The notes beneath the pieces are model-generated. The model was not told where the DNA came from, did not search any database, and saw only the letters and a program-made list of their open reading frames with translations. A DNA stretch of 64,000 bases. It comes from Meconema thalassinum. Lineage: Eukaryota; Arthropoda; Insecta; Orthoptera; Tettigoniidae. This document shows, piece by piece, positions 1 to 12,825 of this stretch. The first letter of the stretch is position 1, and each line of letters opens with the position of its first letter. The translations under genes and the position numbers were made by a program. The stretch spans positions 149,991,153 to 150,055,152 of the forward strand of contig OX336391.1 in the NCBI GenBank assembly GCA_946902985.2, written 5' to 3'.

Positions 1-567
1 TCACATTCAATCTTGGCTGCAGTAAACTCCGATTTTAAAAATCTACTTTCCATTCGCTTTTATTATTTTATTATGATTGCTTTCTTTTATGCTACATTCA
101 GCATACGTTCTGGTTCATTAAATTTTATTTCATTGTATGTGTTATGTTATTATTAGTATTATTATACAGTACTTAATTCAAGTCTTCCGTCACTGTACGA
201 TCGCTGAATGTGTGGAAAGAATACGCGAAACGCTCTGTACTGCCTCCTCTCACGGAGTGGCAACCCTGCCGTATCGTGCCTTAAGACCAATGCTTCATTC
301 TAAACGTTGGATGCCTTATAGGAAAACACAATTCATCTAGCTGATGACTCACGAGGGGAGAGCCGACTCCGCTCTCCGCTTCCGCACCCAGGAAAACCCA
401 GCTTTATTAGCACGAGGCGCTACGAATCGTAAACATCAAATACCTTGGCTTAATCCTACTGACGACTGTGCGTTCCTACAAAATATACATCATGTTACGA
501 TCAACAGTAGCAGTTAAAACAATATACAATATTAAACTTCTTAATACATTATTCTCTGAAGATTGCC
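1..567. other. no recognised gene
   Basis: AT-rich DNA with only short chance reading frames. I recognise nothing in it. Confidence 0.5.
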
Positions 568-867
568 ATGTCTCTAATTGACGCACAAATTACCCTATCC
601 TCTTATGGGCTAGACATTATTTGTGAGAAGATAACGAAGACTGACCTTAAGACGCTGGAAAAGGTCAAGGCACGCTTTCTAAGGACAGCCATTGGAGTAT
701 CCAGATATACAAGATCATATCTAACATACGAACTCACCGGAGAACCTTTACTAATCGAAACACTCAGACTTACGCTACCTTTACCCTATATGGATATTTG
801 GAAAAGGCTACTGCAGGAAAGCAAAGCGGAAAATTCTACTCGGAAGACTAGTCCTGGGCGGACATAG
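568..867 (+). pseudogene. LINE 3' ORF fragment (post-RT tail)
   Basis: The 99-residue reading frame contains the segment KVKARFLRTAIGVSRYTRSYL followed by YELTGEPLLIETLRL, which resembles the region downstream of the reverse transcriptase domain in insect non-LTR retrotransposons. There is no catalytic RT motif here and the frame breaks at both ends, so this is a 5'-truncated, decayed copy. The clade cannot be assigned from this piece alone. Confidence 0.55.
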
Positions 868-974
868 ACCAGGAGCTGCGACACTCCGTGAGTTCAATGG
901 CCGTCCATGGATACCACCACATGGCTTGCAAGTTAAAATCCTTTCATACCCAAGTGACTACTATTGGATTTTTT

Positions 975-1445
975 ATTATGGATACTCGAGTTTAGGCCTT
1001 AATTACAAGCAAACCAATAGAACTATTGAAAAACGAAATATACCAATATGTTCCTTGCTTAATTCTGCGTTAGACTATATAAGCCAATTATTGTCAAGTT
1101 TATTAATTATTTATTTATTTGTGGTTGTATGAAAAATTGTCCCGTGTTTTTGACGTATTTTCTAGGAACCGCTCACTTGAAACTATATACATGGAAAACT
1201 ACTGGGCTGAAGGTAATGACATTTTTATATGTGATAGGCACAAGTATTGGTAGTGCAAATCTCAAGTTTCATTTCTTTTCAACTACTCAATAAAAAGTTC
1301 TTATACTTTTTATGACGTAACGTTTTCTCAGCCCAGGATAATCGTACAGCAGGAAACTTGGTCTAATTTTTAAGCTCTCATTCGTGATTTTCGTAAACTA
1401 CGACCACTGTAAACGTACCGTGTGATGACGAATTTATGAAGAGTA
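975..1445 (+). repeat. dispersed repeat, copy 1 of 2
   Basis: About 470 bp, from the stretch beginning ATACTCGAGTTTAGGCC to the stretch ending AATATTAATGGGAGG, recurs in the same orientation at about 55030-55500 with scattered substitutions and one small deletion. No coding capacity is visible and no termini could be defined. Confidence 0.75.
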
Positions 1446-1599
1446 ATATTAATGGGAGGTTTAGTACTTGTGTGAATTGTGTGATAATCTTTGCGAACGC
1501 TACCACGTTGTGAAATTCAAGAATCTACCCCAGTTTTGTAAGAGCGTCGAGTGACACACTGTAATCCTCTGTACTCCATGCACAATTTGTGTGCTCTAT

Positions 1600-2470
1600 T
1601 AAATTAAGAAAAGCTAATTCAGTGAGTGCTCAGTTGCGATCTACAGTATTCTGTAAGAAAGAAGTTAGTATAGCGACGACACTCTCCCTACACCGCTCGG
1701 TATTTAGACCAACCTTGTTGTATGGAAGCCTGAGCTGGGTAGATTCAGGATATCTGAAACATAAGATACAGGTAACTGATATGAGGGTAGCACGAATGAT
1801 TGCTGGGACAAATGGATGGGAGCAATGGCAGGAAGGTACTCGTAACGAAGAGATAAAGGCTAAGTTAGAAATGAACATGCTAGTTTTTTTGTCGTGTGGT
1901 CTCCTGAGAGGCCGAGTGCAGGTCTTTCTAGTCGACGCTCGTGGGCGACCTGTGCGTCGGGATGAGAGATAGAATGGATGAAGATGAATGAAACTGGGCA
2001 AGAATGTGGAAGGAAGCGGCCGTGAATTGTCAGAAGGTACCGTCCCAGCATTTTCCTGGTGTTGAAAATGGAAAACCAATGAAAACCATTTCAAGGACGG
2101 CCGACGTTGGAACTCGAAGCCATGCGTCTACTGACTCAGCAGAGAGCTTGACCCCATGACCTAACGCTGCACTTTAGCCAGCGTAGCCACGGCTGTCGGT
2201 AACACGCTAGATGAAGCTGTTCGTATGAGCCGACTCAGATGGTGGGGTCATGTGAAGAGAATGGGGGAGGGGAGATTACCTAAGAGGTTAATGAGTTCAG
2301 CTCTAGAGGGTAAGAGAAGTAGAGGTAGATCTAGAAGGTGATGGTTCAATCCAGTTTTGAACGATTTCAAAGTGAGAGGTTTGAAAGCAGAGCAGGCCGC
2401 AATGCTAACTGCTAATAGGGGATCATGGAGGTGACTTGTTTGCAAACCGAGGCTTGCAGACTTGACTGGC
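1600..2470 (+). pseudogene. LINE tail interrupted by a SINE-like insertion
   Basis: The first part (about 1600-1880) reads as a LINE post-RT region (SLHRSVFRPTLLYGS, then IQVTDMRVARMIAGTN, then EEIKAKLE). The second part (about 2190-2470) continues with DEAVRMSRLRWWGHVKRMG and a GKRSRGRSRR segment, the usual order in this LINE type. The 310 bp between them (about 1880-2190) is not LINE-like. On the minus strand it contains a block homologous to the SINE body at 30340-30420, so a SINE appears to have landed inside the LINE. Several stops show that it is dead. Confidence 0.55.
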
Positions 2471-2554
2471 AAAACAGTCTCAAATGAAATTTTATGTACC
2501 ATATTGGGCCCAAAATAAGCCGCCCCCGCATATAAGTCTTATTAATCGAAGAGA

Positions 2555-2970
2555 GTGCCTTCGGAGGCGTAGTTGGTAACATGCTGAACTGTTGTGGCCC
2601 AAGATGGCGGGTTCATACCCGGCCGAAGTCGTCGGAGTTTTTAAAAGCGTTAAAATCCTTTAGAATTCCTTCCTTCGGAGGGAAGTAAAGCCAGCGGGCC
2701 CATGTCATAGATTTAAAGCATGTAAAAGATCCTTCCACTAACTAAACTTGTGTGAAGCTAAATTTCTAGGTTAGATTTGGTTGATATGCTCTTTCAAAGT
2801 TCCAACGTTCACCACTTGGTGTCAGTGACATCTGGTAGCGAAAGTTGGAACTACATGAAATTGAACGGAACTTGTAGCTCACCCCATGGGTGTCCGCATT
2901 GAAGCAGCTACAGCCTCTGGTGAGACGAATATGTCCTCAGACACTTCCGGCACTAAAAGCCACACGCTAA
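2555..2970 (+). mobile_element. tRNA-derived SINE, subfamily B (+)
   Basis: It begins with a tRNA-like head (box A-like GGCGTAGTTGG, box B-like GGTTCATACCC) and continues with the body containing TTCCTTCGGAGGGAAGTAAAG. The 3' part (TTGGAACTACATGAAATTG, then GTAGCTCACCCCATGGG) differs from subfamily A copies, which end in a GGAACCAACC tail. The same 3' part is seen in the minus-strand copies at 5172-5592 and 33005-33480. Confidence 0.75.
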
Positions 2971-3487
2971 ATAATAAATTTGAAGAGGAGAAAGGAAAAA
3001 AGCCTATGTCCGAAAATAAGCCTAATTCGGATTAAGGGAAGACACATTATATTCTTGTACTTACCAACTTGTAAACATTTGTTTGCTGACGTGTGGTTCA
3101 CAACACTGGCACCTATCACATTACCATTATTGTCTTATTCACTGTCATCACTGCCAGTATTCACTTCATCACTTTCACTATTTTCTTCATTTTCCTTCGT
3201 TTCTTCAACCTTGTCCCATAAAACGTCATCCTCGCTGCCATCCAACGCATTTGATAATATGCAGCATTTCTTGAACTCTCTAATGATGGACTCTGATGAA
3301 TGGTCTAAACCCCTGATGTGTATGCAACTTTACTGCTGTATGTGTGCAACGGAACGATCGAATAAAAGGCGAAAATTACTAATTTAACTCGAAACTTTCT
3401 TACAGTTCTCACTGAAACTAAGCTAGGCTACTGTAGATTATTCAAGCTTACGAAACAATGCCGTGTTACCGAATAACAATTTCAACG
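2971..3487. other. no recognised gene
   Basis: A 135-codon open frame runs across 2980-3387, but it is a low-complexity Ser/Leu/Phe translation of a pyrimidine-rich tract and shows no family resemblance. Confidence 0.5.
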
Positions 3488-3645
3488 CCTAGTTAGGGAC
3501 CAACCCCGGCATTTGCCTGGAAGGAAGATGGGAAACCACAAAAGACCATCTTCAAGGTTGCCGGCGGGAGGATTCGAACCTTCTCGTCTCCCTGATGAGA
3601 GCGACTGCCAGCAGTCATGCCGTAACGACCACGGCTAACTCACCC
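3488..3645 (-). mobile_element. tRNA-derived SINE fragment (-)
   Basis: On the minus strand there is a perfect pol III box B (GGTTCGAATCC) and a box A-like TTAGCCGTGGTCG upstream. They are followed by the core found in other SINEs of this window (CCATCTTCCTTCCAGGCAAA). The A/B spacing fits a tRNA head, but it does not fold into a tRNA I can recognise. Confidence 0.65.
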
Positions 3646-3664
3646 GTTTTTTTCCAGGATTGTT

Positions 3665-3665
3665 T

Positions 3666-3698
<33 letters not shown>

Positions 3699-3702
3699 CT
3701 TT
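3665..3702 (+). repeat. (TTC)n microsatellite
   Basis: About a dozen uninterrupted TTC units lie between the SINE fragment and the LINE tail. Confidence 0.9.
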
Positions 3703-3719
3703 CGAACAACCCATTTGGA

Positions 3720-4305
3720 GAGTACGATGAATCAAAATTGGATATTGTCCATTGCATTCAATTTCCGTTGTTTCCAAATTTCTTTCATCCTTCTAGAGTG
3801 TCGATCTTTCTCCTCTTGAGTCCACTTTCTGCCAGTTGTTTGTTTCTTCCTTTCTTGAAATTTTGCCTTTTGAATAGCTTCTCTGAAGAGTGATCTGTTT
3901 GCTATTGTGTCTGTCTGAATTTTGGCGTTTGTCAAATCTTTATCAATTTCAATGAACCATGTGGGTTTGGATTTTTTACTAGTCAGTAAGTTGAAGATCT
4001 GTTTAGTTTGTCTACTATTTTCCATTTTATAAATGTGCCAAAAAAACTGTAATCTTCTCTTTCTCATTACATCAGTTAATTTTCCACATTTCAAATATAA
4101 CTCTCTATTTGGTCGTAACCTGCTATATATTCTGCGTTATTATTTCGTTTAGCTCCCAGTATTTTTTCTCAGAATTCGTCTTTCAGTCTTCTCTAATTTG
4201 TCCAAATCACCATATCTTTTTAATTTAAGTGTTTCTGCTGCATACAGAGTTTCAGGTCTGACCACTGTTTGATAGTTCCTTAATTTAGTGTTCCAGGATG
4301 AGTTT
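3720..4305 (-). pseudogene. LINE family B tail (-)
   Basis: The minus-strand frame over 3732-4094 contains LTDVMRKRRLQFFWHIYKM, WFIEIDKDLTNAKI and RRMKEIWKQRK. These match in order the longer family B tail at 22977-23552. The region to about 4305 continues the homology in other frames (the counterpart of KLKHYxTVxRPEALYAAE), so this is a frameshifted, 5'-truncated copy. Confidence 0.7.
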
Positions 4306-5171
4306 TTTTTAAATTATATATATTTTGTCATTTATTATATGCAGTACATTGTACCCCACCCATCATTGGGCAAATACATGTTGAATGACTGACGTGTTAC
4401 ACATGACAAACGACCACGATGTTACAAGTTCCTAAATGAATCAACAACAACATATTATGAAATTTCAATCAATGATCCGTTTAATTACGACGAAGCCCCC
4501 TGTTGTGAACTTTTACAGTTTCTGTGAGTGAATTAATAACTGAAGTATTGCTTACAGTGCAGGAAATATGCGGTGAATCTGCGAACAAAAGGCAGATTAA
4601 TGTCAACACTAGAAAAGAGTAATGAACATTGCACTAACAAAGAAAGAAGGGGCTTAGTGCCCTACTACCAGGGAGTCCTGGGAAATGTAGCACACGGCAC
4701 GTGCGATTGAGGCGTCCCTTTATTATGTCGAGACTCCCATCCCTGAGTGGGTGAGTGACTCACTCAGACCGGGAGAAACACAAAGCCAACGCGAAGCATA
4801 GCACGCTTTCCGATTTATTAACAGGATGAAAAAATACATCTAAAGCTGAAAGGGAGGGCAGACAAAGTATTGGGCTGCGTTCAATAATCTCCAACATCTT
4901 ATCAGCCAATTATGAAACCATGGCAACAAGTCCCTGTGTCACATTATTAACGCTGACTCGCGTTTTAATCAAGTGACCTATTGTTGCTGTATCTATTGTG
5001 CAGGGCAATTCATATTCATTTTAACTCATGGCGTACATACAGTAGTGTGTTGCGGCACAAACGCCATTAATTGCTCTTTTATTTTAATGAATACATAGTA
5101 ATTGCATTTCTGTTGCATTTAATCTGTTTATCTCAGCACACAATTCCGATATTATTTATTTATTTATTTAT
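4306..5171. other. no recognised gene
   Basis: Non-coding, AT-rich sequence with a TATTTATT tract at its right end next to the SINE. I see nothing further in it. Confidence 0.5.
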
Positions 5172-5592
5172 TTATTTATCGTATGGCTCTTAGTGCCAGG
5201 AGTGTCCGAGGACATGTTCGGCTCGCCAGAGGCTGTAGCGGCTTCAAGCGGACACTCATAGGGTGAGCTAGAAGTTCGGTTCAATTTCAAGTAGTTCCAA
5301 CTTTCGCTACCAGATGTCACTGATACCTAGAGGTGAACGTTGGAACTTTGATAGAGCGTTCCAACGAAATCTTACCTAGAAATTTAGCTTCACACAAGTT
5401 TAGTCTGTGGAAGGATCTTTTACATGCCATAAATCTATGACATGGGACTGCTGGCTTTACTTCCCCTCCGAAGGAAGGCATACAGAAGGATTTTAATGCT
5501 CTTAAAAATCCGATGACTTCGGCCGGGTTTGAACCCGGGATCTTAGGCATAGCAGTTCAGCATGCTACCAACTGCGCCACCGAAGCTGCCCT
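5172..5592 (-). mobile_element. tRNA-derived SINE, subfamily B (-)
   Basis: This is a nearly full copy read right to left. The tRNA-like head lies at the right end (box A-like GGCGCAGTTGG, box B-like GGTTCAAACCC) and the body includes TTCCTTCGGAGGGGAAGT. The 3' half carries the subfamily B block with GAACATGTCCTCGGACAC. A (TTTA)n tract borders the 3' end, consistent with a retroposon tail. Confidence 0.8.
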
Positions 5593-5804
5593 TTGTTTTT
5601 GGAAGGCAGAGACAGCTTGCAGGTGTCTTTGCAGATTTGGTAGTGTTTTGTAGAACTATTTTGTCTGGTATATTTAGATCTGACGAAAAAACAGAGGCTT
5701 GCAGATTGGACTGGACGCTGAAAGGCAAATCAGTCTCAAGTGATAATGAATGTAAATGTATGTACATATGTCCATTTTCAATGCTGCAAACTGCATTGAT
5801 ACTC

Positions 5805-7176
5805 ATTCATGTCTCACGAGCACAAACTCCTGTGCATCTTTCGTGCACAGTCGGAATGATTCGGCATCGCTCGGGATTCCTAGAGCACGATACACTCCAC
5901 ATCCAAGTTCTATACCCATATGCTTTGCTAGAAACTTGCGCATGCTAATTGAGGGACGCAGGTCAGGATATTGGGCCAGTACTTTAATAGTCAAAAATGG
6001 TGGAAGCTCCACACTGAACATGGGGGGACATATGATGATGATGATAATTGTTGTTTTAAGGGGCCTAACATCTAGGTTATCGTCCCCTAATGGTTTGGGT
6101 GATCGTGAAGATGAAAATGAAATGTAAACTATAACTAAAACTAACTACTAACTTATATACTAGAAGAAGAAATGGAAAACAAAAGGAGAATAAGGCAAAT
6201 AAAGGACAGGAGGAAAAGAAATGCCCTCAACCCTCGAAGAATGCGGATTGAGAGACTTGAAAGGAAGGAGAGCCATGAAAGGCAGATAGAAAAGTGAAAG
6301 AGGAGAGGGTCCGCCCCACAGGTAATGGATTAAAGGGGGAAACCCGGACCCAGCTCAGAAATCCCTCTGGGTCGCCAACTCCCGAACTCACCAGCCGTGA
6401 GCTCTTGAGGGTGTAGCAATATCCAGGGTGCACCAGAAGTAGTGGGGCTACATACACCCTGCCTCCTTGAGGGCCTTGAGCCGAAGGCAGGAGATAACAT
6501 GAAAAGAAAAAGAATGCTGACCCCTCGCAGAAGGAGGGTATCAGAAAAGATGAGACAAGGGCCAATTAAGGCGGGAAAGGAAGAGACTCCCTAGGCCTCA
6601 GATACCCTAATACCATCGGGGTCGGAAGAGAACAAGAGTTGACCAAGTGAGGTCGACAGGAAAGAAGACGGAGAGGAGCCCGACACAAGTAAGTGGAAGC
6701 AATGCCGGACTCAGCTGGGGCCCCGTGGTCGCCAACCCACGTCCCACTAGATGTGAGCCCCTGGGGGTACGGGCACATAACTTTCAACCCGAGGCCCTTA
6801 GGTTGCTGAGCAGGATCGACACCACTGGTACACTTTACCTAAGAAATTACGAGGTTATTGTAGCCCATCTTTACTCGTATGGCTCAATGTCGAATGATTT
6901 CAGTTAGATCTCAAATACCCATTGAAATATGCATCATACTGCGACTGGTATGTTTTCATGACCATGTTGCGTTAATAATGTGCATCAAAAACAAAGTTAT
7001 CCTCAATCGACAACCATCCTCCATGCTTGATTCCTCAGGATCCAAGTGTGTTACAGAACTTGTAAGTGGAGTGTCTCTTGCCTGTTGCTCTTTGCTGCAC
7101 TAGGAATCCCGAGTGATGCCGAAACATTCCGACTGTGCACGAAAAATGCACAGGAGTTTGTGCTCGTGTGACGTAA
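5805..7176. repeat. inverted-repeat-bounded 1.4-kb segment
   Basis: The 78 bp at 5805-5882 and at 7099-7176 are reverse complements with few mismatches (GAGCACAAACTCCTGTGCAT against its complement). They could be terminal repeats of a non-autonomous DNA element or a duplicated flank. Between them, about 6338-6410 and 6703-6770 are diverged direct repeats of a GC-rich block containing GGTCGCCAAC. That block resembles 5' regions of LINEs but has no coding signal I trust. Confidence 0.45.
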
Positions 7177-7784
7177 GTTTGATACTCTAGTTCACATATT
7201 CATATAAAATATAGCAACTGCCTGACACAAGGCTTAGGTAAAAGTAGCGATTTCTAATTCAGACATATTTGTTTTACAAGGCGTGCTCTGAAAAGCGGTG
7301 TTATCTTTATAATACACCCTATATATTGTGCATTTGCGTTTCCAAAGATGGCATGAGAAGAGTAACAAGTTACATTATAATAAAGCTAGTACTGTATTGT
7401 GATTTGGGTGGTACTATTTTGTGAAGGGAGGCAATAGTTTAAACGTATTATGCTGCAAGAGCAGAGTGCTATACCCCGTGGGATAATGTGTATAGTGGGT
7501 TGCCGGGGTCGCAGGTGCATTTTGTAACAACAGTCGTAAAATCTTCCATCGCAGGCGAGTGATAAAACGTATCCCGCTATCGAAATCTAGCAATTGCTAA
7601 CCTGTACTATGTACAACAGTTCTGCCACTGTAGCAGATGTTCTCGGAGCGTAGCTTATTTTCACGGCACGTTATTTAGTTTGGTAGTGGAGCCCCTTCAC
7701 AAAATATTCTTTTCCTGAATGAATACACATTTTCTTTCGATCATGGTGTTTTATGTAATGAAATGCAATTAATAGAAACGAAAT
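7177..7784. other. no recognised gene
   Basis: Non-coding. The stretch around 7500-7560 (GGGGTCGCAGGTGC) recurs loosely near 23985-24010, so it is probably another dispersed repeat. Confidence 0.4.
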
Positions 7785-8445
7785 AAATCAGAAACCTCTG
7801 TGGACATCAAATTGGCAGGTGAAAAGCTAAAGGAAGTAGGAGACTTCTGTTACTTAGGAAGCTAAATAACCAGTGATGGACGAAGCAAAGAGGATATAAA
7901 AAGTAAGTTGTCTCAGGCAAGGAAAGCTTTTCTACAGAAAAGGAAACTGTTGACATCGAACATAGATTTACGTATTATGAAGTCATTTTTGAAAGCCTTT
8001 GTCTGGAGCGTGGCGCTCTATGGAAGTGAAACTTGGACTATTGGTGCAGCAGAAAAGAAGAAAATTGAGGTGTTTGAAATGTGGTGTTACAGGAGAATGA
8101 TGAAGATCAGATGGGTAGATAGGGTGACAAACAAAGAGGTATTACGACGAGTGGGAGAGGAGAGATGTTTCTGGCGACTGCTAATGAAGAGAAGAGATGG
8201 ATTGGTAGGACACATACTAAGACACCCAGGAATAGCTAGCTTAGTTATGGAAGGAAGGGTCGAGGACAAGAACTTTAGGGGTAGACCAAGGTTAGAATAT
8301 GTTAAACAGATTGCCTCGGATGTAGGGTGTGGTAACTATGTAGAGATGAAACGATTAGCTCAGGACAGGGAGGAATGGACAGCTGCATCAAACCAGTCAA
8401 AAGACCCAAGACTCAAACAACAACAACAACAGAAACGAAAACATA
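7785..8445 (+). pseudogene. LINE family A tail, best-preserved copy
   Basis: The segment 7908-8477 is open for 189 codons and encodes the post-RT tail of a non-LTR retrotransposon: ALYGSETWTIGAAEKKKIE, EMWCYRRMMKIRWVDR, EVLRRVGEERCFWRLL, GHILRHPGI and RGRPRLEYVKQI. Upstream (7785-7907) the same protein continues (LAGEKLKEVGDFCYLGS) before a stop. It lacks the endonuclease and RT domains. Copies at 16390, 25995/27092, 34384 and 53870 share the 3' end CAAAAGAC followed by an ACAACAAC-type tail. Confidence 0.8.
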
Positions 8446-8474
8446 GCCAAAAACGTTGGACTACATATTTCATT

Positions 8475-8965
8475 TGAGAAAACAGAATAATGCCAACCTT
8501 CAAAGTTATAGCACCAGCTATTCTATTAAACAATTACAAACAAATTAAAATTGTAGGCAAATTTAAATATCGTGGTGAAATTCTCACTTGGAACTCCAAT
8601 GAAAAACGGTCAATAGAAAGTAGAACATATAGGCCCTAATTCAAGAAAAGCACAACGAATTACTTGGGCAACATACAAGAAGAAAAAAACTTTCGATAAA
8701 TGCTAAATTTCAACATTACTGTTCTGTCGTTAAACCTGAAGCGATTAACGCTTGTGATCCACTGTTTAAATTCAACACAAAATCAACGACAACTTATCTG
8801 AAGAAGGTTGACAGAAGAATAACCAGAACAATCATTAATATAAAAAAGTGACAGTCAGTCTGAAAGACTAGACTTTGTATAATTTTAAAGGATACAAATG
8901 CTGAAAAATGCTTCGCTCGAAGCCAAAGACTCTTGACATGATAGAAAATTATCTACAGAATAATT
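8475..8965 (+). pseudogene. LINE family B fragment (+), decayed
   Basis: Frames over this stretch give FKYRGEILTWNSNEKRSIES and later FQHYCSVVKPEAINACD, matching the family B sequence order. Stops and frameshifts break it. It abuts the family A tail directly. Confidence 0.6.
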
Positions 8966-9111
8966 ATCTTGCTTTATAATACTTTACCTTGTTTCAAAAA
9001 ACTCGCGAACGGCAAGCGCAAACCAAGGGCAAATAAAGGTCAAGCGCGCGGGATGCCGTCACGCTCACCAGAGCGCGCGGGGACGTGCCCCTTCCATCCA
9101 GTCTAAAAACA

Positions 9112-9460
9112 CTTATAGTGGGCGATGTATTGAAGATAGAGATATGCTCTCGCGGACTTTTTTGTAGAACTTTTCATGCTGACCAATTCTTACGCTCATA
9201 GTATATATTGATATTTTTAATGGTTTGCCCAGCGTAAGCTTAAGAAGCAAACGGACGCCAAGTTTGTTTTCTACTTTTTCACTGAAATCGTTACTGCTTG
9301 GCTTCCTTTGATCATACATAAATTATTTTCTACAGAATGTTTCCTCGAGATATCCTTTACAGAATGGTGAAAACCGCATCAAAATCCATCTAGTGGTTCT
9401 CGAGATTACCCGTGACATCCAATAATCGGGGATTTTTGTCTTATACTAACGAAGTAGAGA
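9112..9460 (-). mobile_element. Z element, 5' part (-)
   Basis: Homologous to about 350 bp of the complete Z elements at 25123-25975 and 28838-29694. It includes the segment with GATATCCTTTACAGAATGG and the terminus GTAGAGA. The end carrying the CGGCTTCGCCCGGG motif is missing. Confidence 0.7.
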
Positions 9461-10841
9461 TTGTCTGGGAACACATGCACCAAGCGGTACTATGACGTCA
9501 CACACCTCAGTGCATCTGGGTACATTTCGTCCCGTCACCGTAACGTAACGCCAGACCCCAGCGTGACGACGAATTCGACAAGATCATTTAAAATGATAAC
9601 ACCAGGTGGATGGGCAATGGAGATTGTTGACTAATGCAATTGTCTATCGGGAAAGTGATTCAATAATAGACACGATGAGAAAAAGGTAAATTGCCCTTCT
9701 CTGTCATTTTCCGTGATTACATGACAATAGAATACCAAAACAACTAGGCTATTTAATTACTTATGGAAAAGTAAAGCGTACACAGGGCGGATTTTTCCGA
9801 GCGGAGATTTAACCGTCGCCGGTGGGTTACACACATGGCGGAAAATTTTCCGTCACCGTCGTATGACTAGTTGCAGTGTAGTTCCTGAAACCAACTCACT
9901 TCCTCAGATGTTCAAATTATTGATTGCTTGTGTAGTTTGAAATGAGCAGAGAGCAGCTCCTAGCGTTATTGTTATTCCGTCGTCAAATGAAAAGGAGAAG
10001 AAAAACAAGAAGTTCCGTGAAGAACTATACAGCCTACTTTTCATGCCAATGATTATTCTACAGTATATGAACCTATCTAGAATAATGACAAAATTAAGTT
10101 GGTAGTATCAAAATATCTAATTAGTTCAAAATATACCTGGTAAGAGCACTACAGTTGGCAGCCCTGGTGACTGAATATATTCTTAGTTCCATCTCTTAAG
10201 GTACAGAATACAAAATTTGGTTGAAGTCCAATGGACGTTACATGCAGTTAGACACTGGATCTATCAGCACGCGTTAAAGCACGTTGCCAACAATACCATG
10301 CGTGTGCTGGTCAGAAATAATCTGAAATATTATGATATCTTGTTGTGCCAATTTTGGATGAAATCCATTTGTTAGTATAAACGTTACATGTATTTTAAAA
10401 TTGGACATATCAGCAGGCATAGAATCATGTTGGCAGCACTGCCTTGTATTAATTACTCCAAATTAATCTAGAATGTCAGGTGCTATACGTGTGCAAAAGT
10501 ATAGAGCTGTTGGCTTGCATACTTTCTGGTATATTGATATTAGGGTAAAAACAATATAGACAGCATTTATTAACAGTTGGCAGCCCTGATTGCTCTTAAC
10601 AATACTTATAGTCATATCTGTTTTGGTACACATAGCACATACGAAATTTAGTTGAAATCCAAATGATAGTATAGAAGTTACAAGTATTTAAAAATTGGTA
10701 CTATCAGCAGGCTTATAATCATGTTGGTAGAACTGACGTATATAAGTTACTCCAAATTAATCTAAAATGTCAGAATACACGTGTGCATTGTGTAAAGCTG
10801 TTGGCTTGCATACTTTCTGATATATTGGTATTTGGATAAAA

Positions 10842-12311
10842 ACAAGTAGTTCCGTGAAGAACTATACAGCCTATTTTCATATATCCTGCTCATGTTAATT
10901 GCCTCTATCAACATACAAAATTTCAGTTTAATTGCTGTAACAGATTCGTAGATATTGAGAACCGTCTATATATTTCAGATGGTCGCCAGGTTGGATTTTT
11001 ATTTTTGTACTATTATATTAAGATTATTGTGTACGTGTGGTGTTCAAACTTCAATCGCATGATTAGAACACAAGAAGTAATAAAAACGAGATTTTAAAAT
11101 TACGCACAGCAGCCATCTTGTGATTATGCAAACAATTGAAATAAATTAGATGTCAGTGGATCAATATTTGCATAAGCATTTATCGTGCAACGTTTCACGG
11201 CACTCGGATAGTTAATTCGCGAGAAACGTCCATTTAAATATTTATACTTCGCGCCGCCGCCATGTAGGATTTGTGCTCACCAGGTTACTGAAAGTCCTAC
11301 AGGTGAACATATGTTCATAGTCTCTATGAACATAAAAAATTTCAGTTTGGTTGCTGTAAAAGATTCATAGATATTGAGAACCGTCTAAATATTTCGGAAG
11401 CTCGCCATTTAGGATTGTTATATGTATAGGCCATTCTGTACACATTGTGTTTAATTTCAATAATAATATGTATAGGCCATAGAGTTATGTACCATTCAAG
11501 GACAATTATTGCCTAGGTTCATTATTCAATCTTTCACTTCGATCGCATGATTACGACACAAGAAATTAAAACTTAATTTTAAAATTTCGCACAGCCGCCA
11601 TCTTGAGGTTATGTAAACAATTGAATTAAATTAGATGGCAGTGCATTACAATCTGCAAAATCATTTACTGTACTACATTTCACTGCGCTCAGAGAGTTAA
11701 ATCACGAGAAAAGTCTATTAAAATATTTCAAATTCGCTTGGTCGCCATGTTCGATTTGTACTTTACAGGTTTATGAAATATACATAGGTTAACTTGTATC
11801 AGTACCCTTTATCACCGTACAAAATTGCAGGGTGATATCTGTAATAGTTTCGGAGATATATAGAATGTCAGTGAAATATTTTGCACAGCCGCCATTTTGA
11901 GGTTATGTAAACAATGAACTAAATTAGACTCCAATGCATTACCATGTGTATAAACAATTGCTGTACCAAATTTCATTACGTTTGGATAGTTAAATCGTGA
12001 GAAAAGTCTATTTAAAAGTCTCAACTTCGCTTGGCCACCATGTTTGTTTTGTAGTCACCAGGTTTTTGAAAGTCTCATAGGTGAACTTCTACTAGTGCCC
12101 TTTATCACCGTGCACAATTTCAGGGTGATATCGGTAATAGTTTCGGAGATATTGAATGCTAGTGAAATATTTCGCACAGCCGCCATGTTGGATTGGTGAG
12201 ACGTAACAAAATTTGAAGGGCACGGTCGAGGTCGCCGGGAATAGCGCTATGAACTCACTGAGTTTCATTGAAATCGCTCCAGCCGTTTAGATTTTATTAG
12301 GGACACAAACA

Positions 12312-12351
<40 letters not shown>

Positions 12352-12410
12352 CACGGACAAAAGGTGATCTCATAAGCCTATTTTTTCAAAATTGAAAATA
12401 GGCTAAAAAT
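10842..12410 (+). mobile_element. P element P2, nested in P1
   Basis: It starts ACAAGTAGTTCC and ends GAAAATAGGCTAAAAAT. Its 5' segment AGCCTATTTTC is the exact complement of its 3' GAAAATAGGCT. The body contains repeats of about 300 bp with the phrase GGAGATATTGA and CCGCCATNTTG, and an (AC)n tract before the 3' hairpin. Confidence 0.65.
12306..12356 (+). repeat. (AC)n microsatellite
   Basis: AC-rich tract just upstream of the P2 3' hairpin. Equivalent tracts occur in every P copy. Confidence 0.85.
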
Positions 12411-12825
12411 AGAGAGAGCAATTATTAACAGTTGGTAGCCCTGTTGGCTCTTAAGAATATGCTCAATCATATCTGTTTATGTACAGATGTTACATACAAA
12501 ATTTGATTGAAATCCAATTGATAGTGTAGAAGTTATATGCATTTAAACATTGGCCCTATCAGAAGGCTTAAAATTATTTTGGCAACACTGTCATTGTTGG
12601 CCTCCTGGAAATTAAACTGAAATAGTATTATCTGCATGTGTGCCAATTTTGGAATAGCTCCCATGCATACCTTGCAAGATATCCAACATGGAGCTCAAAT
12701 TTCAAGTGCGTTTTTTCAGCAGTTGGTAGCACTGACATCATTTTCAAATATGGACGTGAGATATTCCGGTGCACATCTTCACTCATACTAAATTTGGTTT
12801 TGATTGCTGCAGCCGTTTAGGAGTT

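Noticed and set aside
1630..2094. 154-codon minus-strand frame
   Set aside because: Antisense shadow of the LINE tail and SINE insert.
2980..3387. 135-codon frame in the left flank
   Set aside because: Low-complexity Ser/Leu/Phe translation of a pyrimidine-rich tract, with no homologue recognised.
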